From: Flavobacterium sp. WV_118_3
GTDB lineage: Bacteria > Bacteroidota > Bacteroidia > Flavobacteriales > Flavobacteriaceae
Direction: 5' to 3'
Assembly (NCBI RefSeq): GCF_039778605.1
Contig: NZ_CP156060.1
Coordinates: forward strand, 2,418,001 to 2,482,000
Length of the DNA: 64,000 nucleotides
Part shown: positions 17,150 through 25,131 of the stretch, piece after piece
How positions within the stretch are numbered: position 1 is the first letter of the stretch
How the letters are laid out: the number at the start of each line of letters is the position of its first letter
Translations under genes and position numbers: made by a program
The notes under the pieces: generated by a model
Seen by the model: the letters and a program-made list of their open reading frames with translations, nothing else
What the model was told of the DNA's origin: nothing
The model's database searches: none

Positions 17150-17741
17150 TACTATTATATTCGACTTTGGTAATGTTTTTATCAACCTGGCCGAAGAAGC
17201 CCCTTTTGAACATATGCGAAAAGCCGGGCTGGTTTGCTGGAATGAAGATCTGGACAACCTGAACAAACGCTATGAAAAAGGAAAAATAAAAGAATCCGAT
17301 TTTTTTGGCGGATTGCAAAAATATATCCCGAACAAAAGTCTGATCGAGATCCGTGATGCCTGGAATGCCATTTTGCTGGATTTCCCTTTATACCGACTGG
17401 AGTTTTTACAGAAATTATCGGCCAAATACCGGTTATTCCTTTTGAGTAATACCGACGCCACACATATTGAAAAGTTTGAAAATAAGGTCGGAGAAACATT
17501 TAGTCGCGAGTTTTACCAATGCTTTGAAAAAGTCTATTTTTCATTCGAAATCGGCCTTAGAAAACCCGATCCTGAGATCTTCAATTACATCATCAACAAA
17601 CACGAATTATCCCCTAAAAGAACCCTTTTTGTAGACGACAACAAGCACAATACCGATGTGGCCGCCAATTTAGGTCTTAACATCTGGAACTTACAGGTTG
17701 GCAAAGAAGATGTCGTTGATTTGCTGGATAAAAACTGGTAA
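17142..17741 (+). CDS. HAD-superfamily phosphatase (YihX-like)
   Basis: The 199-residue protein is a HAD-IA type hydrolase. Motif I is IFDFGNVFIN, where the usual second aspartate is replaced, as in the YihX glucose-1-phosphatase subgroup. Motif II is LFLLSNTDATH near residue 99, motif III is the lysine in GLRKPDPEIF near residue 140, and motif IV is LFVDDNKHNTDVAANLG near residue 163. A helical cap lies between motifs I and II. The 8-bp overlap with ribD suggests translational coupling. E. coli and B. subtilis use HAD enzymes for the phosphatase step of riboflavin synthesis, so that is a reasonable candidate function, by context only. Confidence 0.85.
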   Translation: MIDTIIFDFGNVFINLAEEAPFEHMRKAGLVCWNEDLDNLNKRYEKGKIKESDFFGGLQKYIPNKSLIEIRDAWNAILLDFPLYRLEFLQKLSAKYRLFLLSNTDATHIEKFENKVGETFSREFYQCFEKVYFSFEIGLRKPDPEIFNYIINKHELSPKRTLFVDDNKHNTDVAANLGLNIWNLQVGKEDVVDLLDKNW

Positions 17742-17750
17742 TTTTTAGCA

Positions 17751-18359
17751 TTGGAAAAAGATACATACAAAACCCTGGCCGCTCCTTCGGAAGCGGTTCT
17801 TTATAAAGAAAAAAACAGTAAATTTTTTGGTTACGCCTTTCCGATCACTTCGGAAGACGACGTCAAGCCCCTATTGGATGATCTTAGAAAGCAGCATCAT
17901 TCGGCACGCCATTGGTGTTATGCCTTTCAAACCGGTACTGACAAAGTCTATTTTCGTGCCAATGACGACGGCGAACCCAACAACTCGGCCGGTATGCCTA
18001 TCTACGGGCAAATACAGTCCTTTGAGGTAACTAATGTACTGGTTATTGTTGTTCGTTATTTTGGCGGGGTCAAACTGGGTGTTGGCGGATTAATCGCTGC
18101 TTATAAAACAGCAGCGCAAATGGCTCTGGAAGTTTCAGACATTGTCGAAAAAACGATAGACATTCACTACCTGATTCGTTTTGACTATAAAAACATGAAT
18201 AAGGTCATGCGGGTCATAAAAGAAAAAAACCTGGACATTATTTCACAGAAAATGGAGATGAGTTGCGAGATCGAAATCGCTACGCGAAAAAAAAATGCCG
18301 AAATGATTTTCGACATTTTTTCGAATCTTTATGAGGTTGAAATTCTCGAAAAAGAATAA
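17751..18359 (+). CDS. YigZ/IMPACT family protein
   Basis: The 202-residue protein matches the YigZ family. The N-terminal UPF0029 domain (about 1-125) has NSKFFGYAFPI, the DDGEPNNSAGMPIYGQI motif and the VRYFGGVKLGVGGLIAAYK motif. A C-terminal DUF1949-like ferredoxin-fold domain spans about 135-200. The family is related to eukaryotic IMPACT, a regulator of translation control; the bacterial role is not settled. The start is a TTG at 17751, supported by the conserved YKTLAAPSEAVLYKEK N-terminus. It follows the HAD gene by 9 bp and completes the ribD operon. Confidence 0.88.
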   Translation: MEKDTYKTLAAPSEAVLYKEKNSKFFGYAFPITSEDDVKPLLDDLRKQHHSARHWCYAFQTGTDKVYFRANDDGEPNNSAGMPIYGQIQSFEVTNVLVIVVRYFGGVKLGVGGLIAAYKTAAQMALEVSDIVEKTIDIHYLIRFDYKNMNKVMRVIKEKNLDIISQKMEMSCEIEIATRKKNAEMIFDIFSNLYEVEILEKE

Positions 18360-18364
18360 GTTTT

Positions 18365-18775
18365 TTAATTTTCAACAAAGGCGGTTAACTTTTCCGTAAC
18401 ATAGGCCGGAGGCAAAGTCGGCCTTCCCGTTTTCATGTCCACAAACACCAAAACGGAGGTCCCGGTTGTTAATAACTCACCTGCTTCGTTGTATATTTCG
18501 TAGTCAAATTCGATCTTTACAGAGATCTGACTTTTAAAGATTGTTTTCACCGTCAGCAGATCATCATAACGGGCCGGTTTCCGATAATTCATACTTAGCG
18601 AAACCACCGGAAGCATAATTCCGTTTTCTTCCATCCATTTATAAGAAAGTCCCAGATTTCTAAGCCATTCCACGCGTCCCATCTCAAAATACTGCGCATA
18701 ATTACCGTGATAAACGACTCCCATTTGGTCCGTTTCGGCATAACGGACGCGAACCTGAAATTGATATTCTTTCAT
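18365..18775 (-). CDS. Acyl-CoA thioesterase, YbgC/4-hydroxybenzoyl-CoA thioesterase family
   Basis: The 136-residue protein is a single hotdog domain. It has the RYAETDQMGVVYHGNYAQYFEMGR motif near residues 10-34, including the catalytic-type aspartate and the H-x-x-Y pattern. It would hydrolyse short acyl-CoA or acyl-ACP thioesters in the cytoplasm. The gene is divergent from dnaA and convergent, with 5 bp between stops, with yigZ. Length is normal for the family. Confidence 0.88.
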   Translation of the reverse strand: MKEYQFQVRVRYAETDQMGVVYHGNYAQYFEMGRVEWLRNLGLSYKWMEENGIMLPVVSLSMNYRKPARYDDLLTVKTIFKSQISVKIEFDYEIYNEAGELLTTGTSVLVFVDMKTGRPTLPPAYVTEKLTAFVEN

Positions 18776-18873
18776 ATTAATTTTTTGTTAATTTATTTTA
18801 AAAAGATTTTTAAATGTACTTACAATTTTTTTTTCACAAAATCAATATGACTTATATTTTTTTTTTGGGAAAA

Positions 18874-18882
18874 TTGTCCACA
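18874..18882 (+). promoter_or_regulatory. DnaA-box-like sequence upstream of dnaA
   Basis: TTGTCCACA differs from the consensus TTATCCACA at one position and lies 74 nt before dnaA. A single box could support dnaA autoregulation. I see no cluster of boxes that would mark oriC. Confidence 0.35.
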
Positions 18883-18955
18883 TATTTGTCTCTCCAATTT
18901 CAGCGAAAGTATCTGACTTTTGCTTTTTGCATTCAACATAAAAAAAACGTTAATT

Positions 18956-20395
18956 ATGCCCGAATATATGAATAAAACTGCGCAATCGGTATGGGATAAC
19001 TGTCTATCGTTCATAAAAGACAATATTCAGGACCAAGCATATAAAACATGGTTTGAGCCAATCAAAGCTGTTGAGCTTACTGATAACGCATTATATATTC
19101 AGGTTCCTAGTAAATTTTTCTATGAATGGTTGGAGGAGCATTACGTAAAATTACTGAAAGTTGCCCTGACAAAAGAACTTGGTGCGAGCGCAAAGTTACT
19201 TTATAAAATCAAAATGGAAAACACTTATGGCAACAAACAACCGTTTACCGAACAATTGCCAAGTGTTAGCCGTCCGCAGGTAAAACCTCAGGAAGTTGAC
19301 GTTCCGATTCAAAATAAAAACCCGGAACTTAAAAATCCGTTTATTATCCCGGGCATCCGAAATGTAAAAATCGAATCCCAGTTAAACTCCAATTACAGCT
19401 TTGACAATTTCCTGGAAGGGGAATCCAACCGCCTGGCGCGTTCTGCCGGAATGGCCGTAGCCAACAAACCCGGAGGAACCTCTTTTAACCCACTATTGCT
19501 TTTTGGTGGTGTGGGATTAGGTAAAACACACCTTGCTCATGCTATTGGTGTTGAAATCAAAGAAAAACACCCGGAAAAAACCGTGCTATACATTTCAGCA
19601 GAAGTGTTTACACAACAATATATTGATTCCGTTAAAAAGAATACCCGTAACGACTTTATCCATTTTTACCAATTAATTGACGTATTGATCATTGACGACG
19701 TACAATTCTTATCCGGTAAAGCAGGAACACAAGACGTATTTTTCCATATTTTCAACTATTTACACCAAAATGGTAAACAGGTAATCCTGACTTCCGACAA
19801 AGCACCGGTAGATATGCAGGATATCGAACAGCGTTTGCTTTCGCGTTTTAAATGGGGACTTTCGGCCGAAATCCAACAACCGGATTATGACACCCGAATC
19901 GCCATCCTAAAAAACATCTTATACCGTGACGGAGTTGAAATGCCGGATGAAATCGTAGAATATGTAGCCAAAAATATCAAAACCAACGTACGGGAACTCG
20001 AAGGTGCTATTATTTCCTTAATTGCACAATCGTCATTTAACAAACGGGAAGTAACGACCGAACTGGCTAAACAGGTTGTGGAAAAATTCGTGAAAAATGT
20101 AAAACGAGAAGTTTCCATCGATTATATTCAAAAAGTTGTATCCGACTATTTCCAGTTGGATATCGAAACCTTACAATCGAAGACCAGAAAACGCGACGTG
20201 GTTCAGGCGCGACAACTGGCCATGTTTTTTGCTAAAAAATTCACCAAGGCTTCTTTGGCTAATATTGGATCACAAATTGGCGACAGAGACCACGCGACTG
20301 TATTGCACGCCTGTAAAACGGTTGACAATCTGGTTGCCACCGATAAACAGTTTAAAAAATACGTAGACGATATACACAAAAAGTTATCCCTATAA
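18956..20395 (+). CDS. dnaA: Chromosomal replication initiator protein DnaA
   Basis: The product is 479 residues. Domain I (about 1-85) begins TAQSVWDNCLSFIKDNIQDQAYKTWFEPI. A variable linker covers 90-125. The AAA+ domain has Walker A GGVGLGKTHLAHAIG near residue 186 and Walker B LIIDDVQFLSG near 245. The C-terminal DNA-binding domain has the signature GDRDHATVLHACKTV near 442-456. It binds DnaA boxes and opens the origin. The start at 18956 follows an A/T-rich leader; an in-frame ATG at 18968 (MNKTAQSVW) is an equally possible start given flavobacterial homologs. A phosphatase gene begins 3 bp downstream, so dnaA heads an operon. Confidence 0.95.
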   Translation: MPEYMNKTAQSVWDNCLSFIKDNIQDQAYKTWFEPIKAVELTDNALYIQVPSKFFYEWLEEHYVKLLKVALTKELGASAKLLYKIKMENTYGNKQPFTEQLPSVSRPQVKPQEVDVPIQNKNPELKNPFIIPGIRNVKIESQLNSNYSFDNFLEGESNRLARSAGMAVANKPGGTSFNPLLLFGGVGLGKTHLAHAIGVEIKEKHPEKTVLYISAEVFTQQYIDSVKKNTRNDFIHFYQLIDVLIIDDVQFLSGKAGTQDVFFHIFNYLHQNGKQVILTSDKAPVDMQDIEQRLLSRFKWGLSAEIQQPDYDTRIAILKNILYRDGVEMPDEIVEYVAKNIKTNVRELEGAIISLIAQSSFNKREVTTELAKQVVEKFVKNVKREVSIDYIQKVVSDYFQLDIETLQSKTRKRDVVQARQLAMFFAKKFTKASLANIGSQIGDRDHATVLHACKTVDNLVATDKQFKKYVDDIHKKLSL

Positions 20396-20398
20396 CCC

Positions 20399-20866
20399 AT
20401 GCCTACAAAAATTCTGATGGTTTGTCTGGGGAACATTTGCCGATCCCCTTTAGCTGAGGGAATCTTAAAAAGCAAACTCCCAGCAGATGCTTTTGAAGTC
20501 GATTCTGCCGGAACCGGAGGATGGCATGCCGGCGAACATCCGGACAAGCGCTCGATTCTTACGGCTAAAAATCATCGAATTGACATTTCCAAGCAACGCG
20601 CCAGACAGTTCAAACTGGCCGATTTTCAGAATTTTGACTATATTTTCGCCATGGATAATTCCAATTATAAGGACATTATCCGACTGGCACCAGACGAGAC
20701 TTCCAAAAACAAAGTCCGTCTTATCCTAAACGAATTATATCCCGGCGAGAATATCCCCGTTCCCGATCCTTATTATGGCGAACAAAACGGCTTTGAACAG
20801 GTTTTTAACCTACTTGACGAAGCCTGCGACATTATTGCCAATAAATTAAAAACACAACATCTATGA
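20399..20866 (+). CDS. Low-molecular-weight protein-tyrosine-phosphatase
   Basis: The 155-residue protein has the LMW-PTP P-loop CLGNICRS with nucleophile C9 and R15. The general-acid region PDPYYG lies near residue 121. The family dephosphorylates phosphotyrosine in proteins, often controlling capsule or exopolysaccharide kinases; no such kinase is in the window. It starts 3 bp after dnaA and its stop overlaps the next start (ATGA), so the three genes form a tight operon. Confidence 0.9.
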   Translation: MPTKILMVCLGNICRSPLAEGILKSKLPADAFEVDSAGTGGWHAGEHPDKRSILTAKNHRIDISKQRARQFKLADFQNFDYIFAMDNSNYKDIIRLAPDETSKNKVRLILNELYPGENIPVPDPYYGEQNGFEQVFNLLDEACDIIANKLKTQHL

Positions 20867-21588
20867 AAGCGGCTACTTCTTACGGCAAACTGTATCTCAT
20901 CCCTACCACTCTGGGCGAAATGAACCCGGAAGATGTTTTGCCACAAACCATAAAAAGAAGTATCGACTTTATTGATCACTATATCGTTGAAAACGAAAAA
21001 ACAGCCCGTCGTTTTATTAAAAGCGTGTATCCTGAAAAAAAACAGCCGGAATTAAAAATTTCCGTACTGAACAAGCATACCGAAACTTCGGAGCACTATG
21101 CTTTTATCCAGCCGCTTTTAGAAGGTCAGCATATCGGATTGATGAGTGAAGCCGGTTGTCCCGGTGTGGCCGATCCCGGTGCTGCAATTGTAAAACTGGC
21201 GCACGAAAAAGGAATTCAGGTAGTACCTCTTGTTGGTCCTTCTTCCATTTTACTGGCCATTATGGCTTCCGGAATGAACGGACAGAGTTTTGCCTTTAAC
21301 GGCTACCTTCCAATTGATAAATCGGATAAAAAACAGGCTCTTAAAAATTTCGAAAAGCTGTCATCCGATAAAAACCAGTCTCAGCTTTTTATCGAAACAC
21401 CGTATCGAAACAACAAACTTTTTGAAGATTTATTGCAGACCTTACAACCCGGCACGCACCTGTGTATCGCCTGCGACATTACATTACCAACCGAATTTAT
21501 CAAAACCCGCACGGTTAATGAATGGAAAAAAAATAAGGCCGATTTACACAATCGACCTTGTATTTTTATTATTCACAAAATGAATTAA
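20863..21588 (+). CDS. SAM-dependent methyltransferase, RsmI-like tetrapyrrole methylase family
   Basis: The 241-residue protein has the tetrapyrrole (corrin/porphyrin) methylase fold: YLIPTTLGE at residues 10-18 and LMSEAGCPGVADPGAAIV near 103, the counterpart of the DAGTPxxSDPG motif in RsmI. It also has PLVGPSSILLAIMASGMNG near 128 and LFIETPYRNNKLFEDL near 175. RsmI methylates the ribose of C1402 in 16S rRNA. This protein is related but divergent in the motif, so I name only the family. The start codon overlaps the phosphatase stop by 4 bp. Its stop overlaps that of the convergent lysozyme-fold gene inside a 20-bp palindrome. Confidence 0.82.
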   Translation: MKAATSYGKLYLIPTTLGEMNPEDVLPQTIKRSIDFIDHYIVENEKTARRFIKSVYPEKKQPELKISVLNKHTETSEHYAFIQPLLEGQHIGLMSEAGCPGVADPGAAIVKLAHEKGIQVVPLVGPSSILLAIMASGMNGQSFAFNGYLPIDKSDKKQALKNFEKLSSDKNQSQLFIETPYRNNKLFEDLLQTLQPGTHLCIACDITLPTEFIKTRTVNEWKKNKADLHNRPCIFIIHKMN

Positions 21589-21596
21589 TTCATTTT
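21577..21596. repeat. Perfect 20-bp palindrome spanning two convergent stop codons
   Basis: The sequence from 21577 to 21596 is its own reverse complement and encodes Lys-Met-Asn-stop on the plus strand and Met-Asn-stop on the minus strand, so both genes end in KMN. Being self-complementary and flanked by A and T runs, it may also act as a weak bidirectional terminator. Confidence 0.7.
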
Positions 21597-22226
21597 AACC
21601 TTTGCATTGGGATTGGCCACAATGTTTGAGGTATCATACCCTCCGAATTTTCTAAGATAACTTTTTAACGAGGTTCCAAAACCATCGGTAAACCCATTAT
21701 TACCATTGCTCTTAAGAAAGCTTTTCACCGAACCTGCACCACCTAAGTGAGCCGCAGCAAGAATACCCGATTCGGTTATTTTCACCCCTTTAATCACTTT
21801 TCCTTCATAACGGTCGATTTCCTTACGGAGCTCCCATTTATTTCGCGCTAAAAGTGCTTTAAAGGCTTTTTCCTGCATTCTTGGGTTTTTTAGAAACCCG
21901 GCAACATCATAAATACCAACCGTTCTTAAAGTGCTCTTTCCGAACTGGTATTTCCCCATATAACCAAACGGATTCACCAGGTTATATAATCCGAGCGATT
22001 CTTTAATAGCGATCGCCTGCTTAAAACCTACATATGATTTTCCGGTAAACGGGAAATTAAAAAATACTTTGCTGGTTTCTTCTTCGGTGGGAACTAAATA
22101 CGTGATTACTTCATCATCCTCAATATGGAATCCTTCTAACTTTTCTACTTCGAAGACTTTAAATCCCGAACTGATTAAGGTGATTAGGAGTATCAATCCT
22201 AAAAAGTACGTCCATTTTTTTATCAT
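21585..22226 (-). CDS. Membrane-anchored lysozyme-fold (lytic transglycosylase-like) protein
   Basis: From the ATG at 22226 the protein is 213 residues. An uncleaved-looking hydrophobic segment (about 5-20) anchors it. The domain at about 65-200 has the lysozyme-superfamily motif AIKESLGLYNLVNPFGYMGKYQFG, where the glutamate in KES is the likely catalytic acid. A later AHLGGAGSVKSFLKS segment is typical of soluble-lytic-transglycosylase-like proteins. It likely binds or cleaves peptidoglycan in the periplasm. A start 10 codons upstream (22256) is possible but would bury the signal anchor. Confidence 0.75.
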   Translation of the reverse strand: MIKKWTYFLGLILLITLISSGFKVFEVEKLEGFHIEDDEVITYLVPTEEETSKVFFNFPFTGKSYVGFKQAIAIKESLGLYNLVNPFGYMGKYQFGKSTLRTVGIYDVAGFLKNPRMQEKAFKALLARNKWELRKEIDRYEGKVIKGVKITESGILAAAHLGGAGSVKSFLKSNGNNGFTDGFGTSLKSYLRKFGGYDTSNIVANPNAKVKMN

Positions 22227-22570
22227 AAATTTTGATTTCTCAAGCCCTGTCACCATCTTGAAATTTCTGATTGCAAATATAAGACATTTTTTATAAACCT
22301 GAAAATCAAGCTGTTAAAGTTATCCAAAAATAAACTTAACAACAAGCTAACGCTTGCTTAACGCCCTGATACCGCTGACTCCCAATGGATGAGCCGTCAT
22401 TTTGACGCTTCCCAAAAAAACCAAAAAAGAGACAAAAAATGGTTTTTGCCATGCAACTACAGCAGGAATAAAGATTTGGACTAAATAAATATAACACTGC
22501 TAACTTCCCAAAAAACAAGGCCTTCCGAACGAATCAGAAGGCCTTATTTTTTTTGCTTTAGCTATTTTGG
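22227..22570. other. Intergenic region with an unexplained GC-richer patch
   Basis: Besides the terminator at its right end, this region holds a patch (about 22335-22410) that is richer in G and C than neighbouring spacers. On the minus strand it reads as a 60-codon frame (22336-22518) with many cysteines and no domain I recognise. It may be a fragment of a mobile element or an RNA gene; see the findings. Confidence 0.4.
22517..22553. terminator. Bidirectional terminator after mltG
   Basis: A 9-bp stem AAGGCCTTC/GAAGGCCTT with an 11-base loop has T-rich tracts on both sides. It lies 18 nt past the mltG stop on the minus strand. Confidence 0.75.
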
Positions 22571-23611
22571 TTATCGGTTGATACCCTGCTTGGCCAACCA
22601 CTCCACATATTTCTTTTTATTAACACCATGCTGCGCTAAAGTCGACGCGAATTCGTGATATCCGAACTTCTCCACGCTCGCACAGAAATAGATATAATCG
22701 TGTTTTTCGGCATTTAAAACCGCATCAATAGCATTGATATCCGGCATTGCAATTGGCCCCGGAGGTAAACCGGTATGAATATAGGTATTATAAGGCGAAT
22801 TGATTTTAAGATCTTCATACAACACCCTTTTGATCACACGATCAAAATCATTGGATTCTTTTTTTACCGCAAAAATAACCGTCGGGTCCGCTTGTAATGG
22901 CATATCTACTTTTAAACGGTTCAGATATACTCCGGCTACACGTGGACGCTCATCAACTTTGGCCGTTTCTTTATGCACAATCGCTGCTAAAGTTGATACT
23001 TCAATTGGTGTTAACCCTAAAGCTTTGGCTTTTTGCAAGCGATCCTCATTCCAGAATCTGCGATATTCTTTGATCATCTTATCACGTACCTTAGTAGCGG
23101 TTGTATTCCAGTAAAACTCATAGGTATTTGGAATAAACATACTCAGGATGTTTTCTTTATTGAAACCGTTTTCAGCCATAAAAGTCGAATCGGTAAAGGT
23201 ATTGGTCAAAGTAAGACTATCCGGTTCAATCTGACTCGATAAACGCTGTACCAGTTTCCCTAGCGATTCCTGGTTATTAAACGCCATTTTTACCGGTACG
23301 TTTTTGCGAAGCGAACGTACAATATCAAAACTACTCATTCCTTTTGTTAACAGGAATTTTCCGGAAACCACGTTTTGCTCATAGCCTCTTTTGGACGCTA
23401 CAAAGTCAAAATGCTCCATATTCTCAATATAAGGTTCTAGTATTTTTTGCACTTGCGGATAGGTTGCATCTGTCGGAACATAGACAAATGTTTCGTTTTC
23501 GGAGAATTTTGTATTGGCAGAAAATACTTTGTTATACAGTACATAACCGTAAATCAAAGCAACGAATAGCAATACTACCGAAAAAATGCTGATGATTTTT
23601 TTTACTTTCAA
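22571..23611 (-). CDS. mltG: Endolytic transglycosylase MltG
   Basis: The 346-residue protein has one N-terminal membrane helix (about 7-27) and a YceG/MltG domain. The catalytic glutamate lies in LAAIVHKETAKVDERPRVAGVYLNRL near residue 217. Other family marks are MPLQADPTVIFAVKK and SPYNTYIHTGLPPGPIAMP near residues 275-291. MltG cleaves nascent glycan strands and acts as a terminase for peptidoglycan synthesis at the inner membrane. It follows a GNAT gene by 13 bp and dapF before that, forming a cell-wall-oriented operon. Confidence 0.95.
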   Translation of the reverse strand: MKVKKIISIFSVVLLFVALIYGYVLYNKVFSANTKFSENETFVYVPTDATYPQVQKILEPYIENMEHFDFVASKRGYEQNVVSGKFLLTKGMSSFDIVRSLRKNVPVKMAFNNQESLGKLVQRLSSQIEPDSLTLTNTFTDSTFMAENGFNKENILSMFIPNTYEFYWNTTATKVRDKMIKEYRRFWNEDRLQKAKALGLTPIEVSTLAAIVHKETAKVDERPRVAGVYLNRLKVDMPLQADPTVIFAVKKESNDFDRVIKRVLYEDLKINSPYNTYIHTGLPPGPIAMPDINAIDAVLNAEKHDYIYFCASVEKFGYHEFASTLAQHGVNKKKYVEWLAKQGINR

Positions 23612-23624
23612 AATAAGATACGAT

Positions 23625-24155
23625 TTAAGATTGATGAATTAACTGATATATCCCTTCATCGGTAAACTGACGCCCTGTGCGCACCCAGTCTTTTTTTACT
23701 CCGATACATTGGAAGCCAAAAGTAGTAAAAAGCTTGATACTCGCTACATTTTCCTGACTAATATTTGCATACAACTGGTGCAGTTGTAACTGACTGAATG
23801 CGTAGTCGATAAGCAATTGCAAAGCCTCTTTTCCGATTCCGCGGTTACGGTCGTCGCTACTTTTTATAACGATCCCAACACCAGCTCTTTGGTTCTTCGG
23901 ATCAAAATCAAAAAGGTCGATTAGCCCAATGGCTTCAAAAGTCCCTTTTTGACAGATTGCCAGTCGCAGTTGTTTGGCCTCGTAAATGTCCTGTTGTGCA
24001 TTTTCCAGATACTGTCGGATCAGGAAACGACTATAGGGTGTCTGGGTATTACTCACCTCCCAGATACTTTCATCATTTTCGATCGCGTATACAAATTCCA
24101 GATCCTCCGGTTCAAGTGCCCGCAGGTAAATGGTAGTTCCGGTTAAAGTTATCAC
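23625..24155 (-). CDS. GNAT N-acetyltransferase, RimJ/RimL-like
   Basis: The 176-residue protein has the RimJ/RimL type of GNAT fold: IYLRALEPEDLEFVYAIEND at the N-terminus, the acetyl-CoA loop DDRNRGIGKEALQLLIDYAF near residues 99-118 and ENVASIKLFTTFGFQCIGVKKDW near 140-160. Such enzymes acetylate protein N-termini, amino acids or polyamines. The target is unknown. It sits 3 bp after dapF and 13 bp before mltG, in the same operon. Confidence 0.85.
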   Translation of the reverse strand: MITLTGTTIYLRALEPEDLEFVYAIENDESIWEVSNTQTPYSRFLIRQYLENAQQDIYEAKQLRLAICQKGTFEAIGLIDLFDFDPKNQRAGVGIVIKSSDDRNRGIGKEALQLLIDYAFSQLQLHQLYANISQENVASIKLFTTFGFQCIGVKKDWVRTGRQFTDEGIYQLIHQS

Positions 24156-24158
24156 GTT

Positions 24159-24941
24159 TTACAGATTTATTTCACCGTTAAAAACAAATGTAGCCGGGCC
24201 TTTCAGGAAAACATCGGTATAAAATCCGTTTTTTTCCCGGAAACTCACTTCCAATTGCCCGCCTTCCACATCAAGCGTGATTGTGGAACTATCGGTTTTT
24301 CCGGTCGCTTTCATAGCGATAGCTACTGCTGTCACTCCGGTTCCGCAGGATAAGGTTTCATCTTCCACGCCTCTTTCATAGGTTCGCACCGCAAAACGAT
24401 CGTTCCCGAGTTGCGAAACAAAGTTTACATTACTCCCGGGTTTTCCATACAACTCACTGTACCGGATACGCGCGCCTTCGTTTTTTACATCAAATATTTT
24501 TAGGTCATCTACCAGTTCCACATGATGCGGCGAGCCCGTATTTAGAAATACGTGATTCGAATGTTCTTCGACCGTATCCACGTCTTTCATTTGCAGTGAC
24601 ACGATTCCTTTATCATCAATTGAAGCATGATGCAGACCATCGGTCGCAATAAAGGTCGCCTGATTATCAACAACCCCCAACTGACGGGCAAAAGCAACCA
24701 AACAACGGCCACCATTTCCACACATCGAACTTTCGTTTCCGTCGGAATTATAATACACCATACGAAAATCGGTCGATTCGTCATTCTCCAACAGTATTAA
24801 TCCATCGGCACCAATGCCAAATCGTCTGTCACACAAAGTATTAATCAGATTGGTATCATTTTTGGGGAATGTTAATTGCCGGTTATCGATCATCACAAAA
24901 TCATTTCCGGTTCCCTGATATTTATAAAATTGTATTTTCAT
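24159..24941 (-). CDS. dapF: Diaminopimelate epimerase
   Basis: From the ATG at 24941 the protein is 260 residues and starts with KIQFYKYQGTGNDFVMIDN, the conserved DapF N-terminus. Both catalytic cysteines are present, in SSMCGNGGRCL near residue 73 and LSCGTGVTAVA near residue 207. It converts LL- to meso-diaminopimelate, supplying lysine and peptidoglycan. An upstream in-frame ATG at 24968 adds nine residues that do not fit the family. It leads the dapF-GNAT-mltG operon. Confidence 0.96.
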   Translation of the reverse strand: MKIQFYKYQGTGNDFVMIDNRQLTFPKNDTNLINTLCDRRFGIGADGLILLENDESTDFRMVYYNSDGNESSMCGNGGRCLVAFARQLGVVDNQATFIATDGLHHASIDDKGIVSLQMKDVDTVEEHSNHVFLNTGSPHHVELVDDLKIFDVKNEGARIRYSELYGKPGSNVNFVSQLGNDRFAVRTYERGVEDETLSCGTGVTAVAIAMKATGKTDSSTITLDVEGGQLEVSFREKNGFYTDVFLKGPATFVFNGEINL

Positions 24942-25131
24942 TTGTCCTGACAAGTAAGGCTTTTTCAAGGCGCATTCTGTATTATTAAAAACGTCTGTTC
25001 CTTATTATTATTACGAAGTTACGGATAAACAAAAGTACAAATATTAATGACACGTTAAAGATTGTTAAACGAGAGTTAAACCCTTTTTTCGAATTGTTGA
25101 AGTTTATAATTTTACTGTTAAATAATTAAAT

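Noticed and set aside
18776..18955. Replication origin upstream of dnaA
   Set aside because: Only one DnaA-box-like site and no clustered boxes or clear unwinding element; not enough to call oriC.
22336..22518. 60-codon cysteine-rich minus-strand frame as a gene
   Set aside because: No homology I recognise, and it overlaps the mltG terminator; kept only as an unexplained patch.
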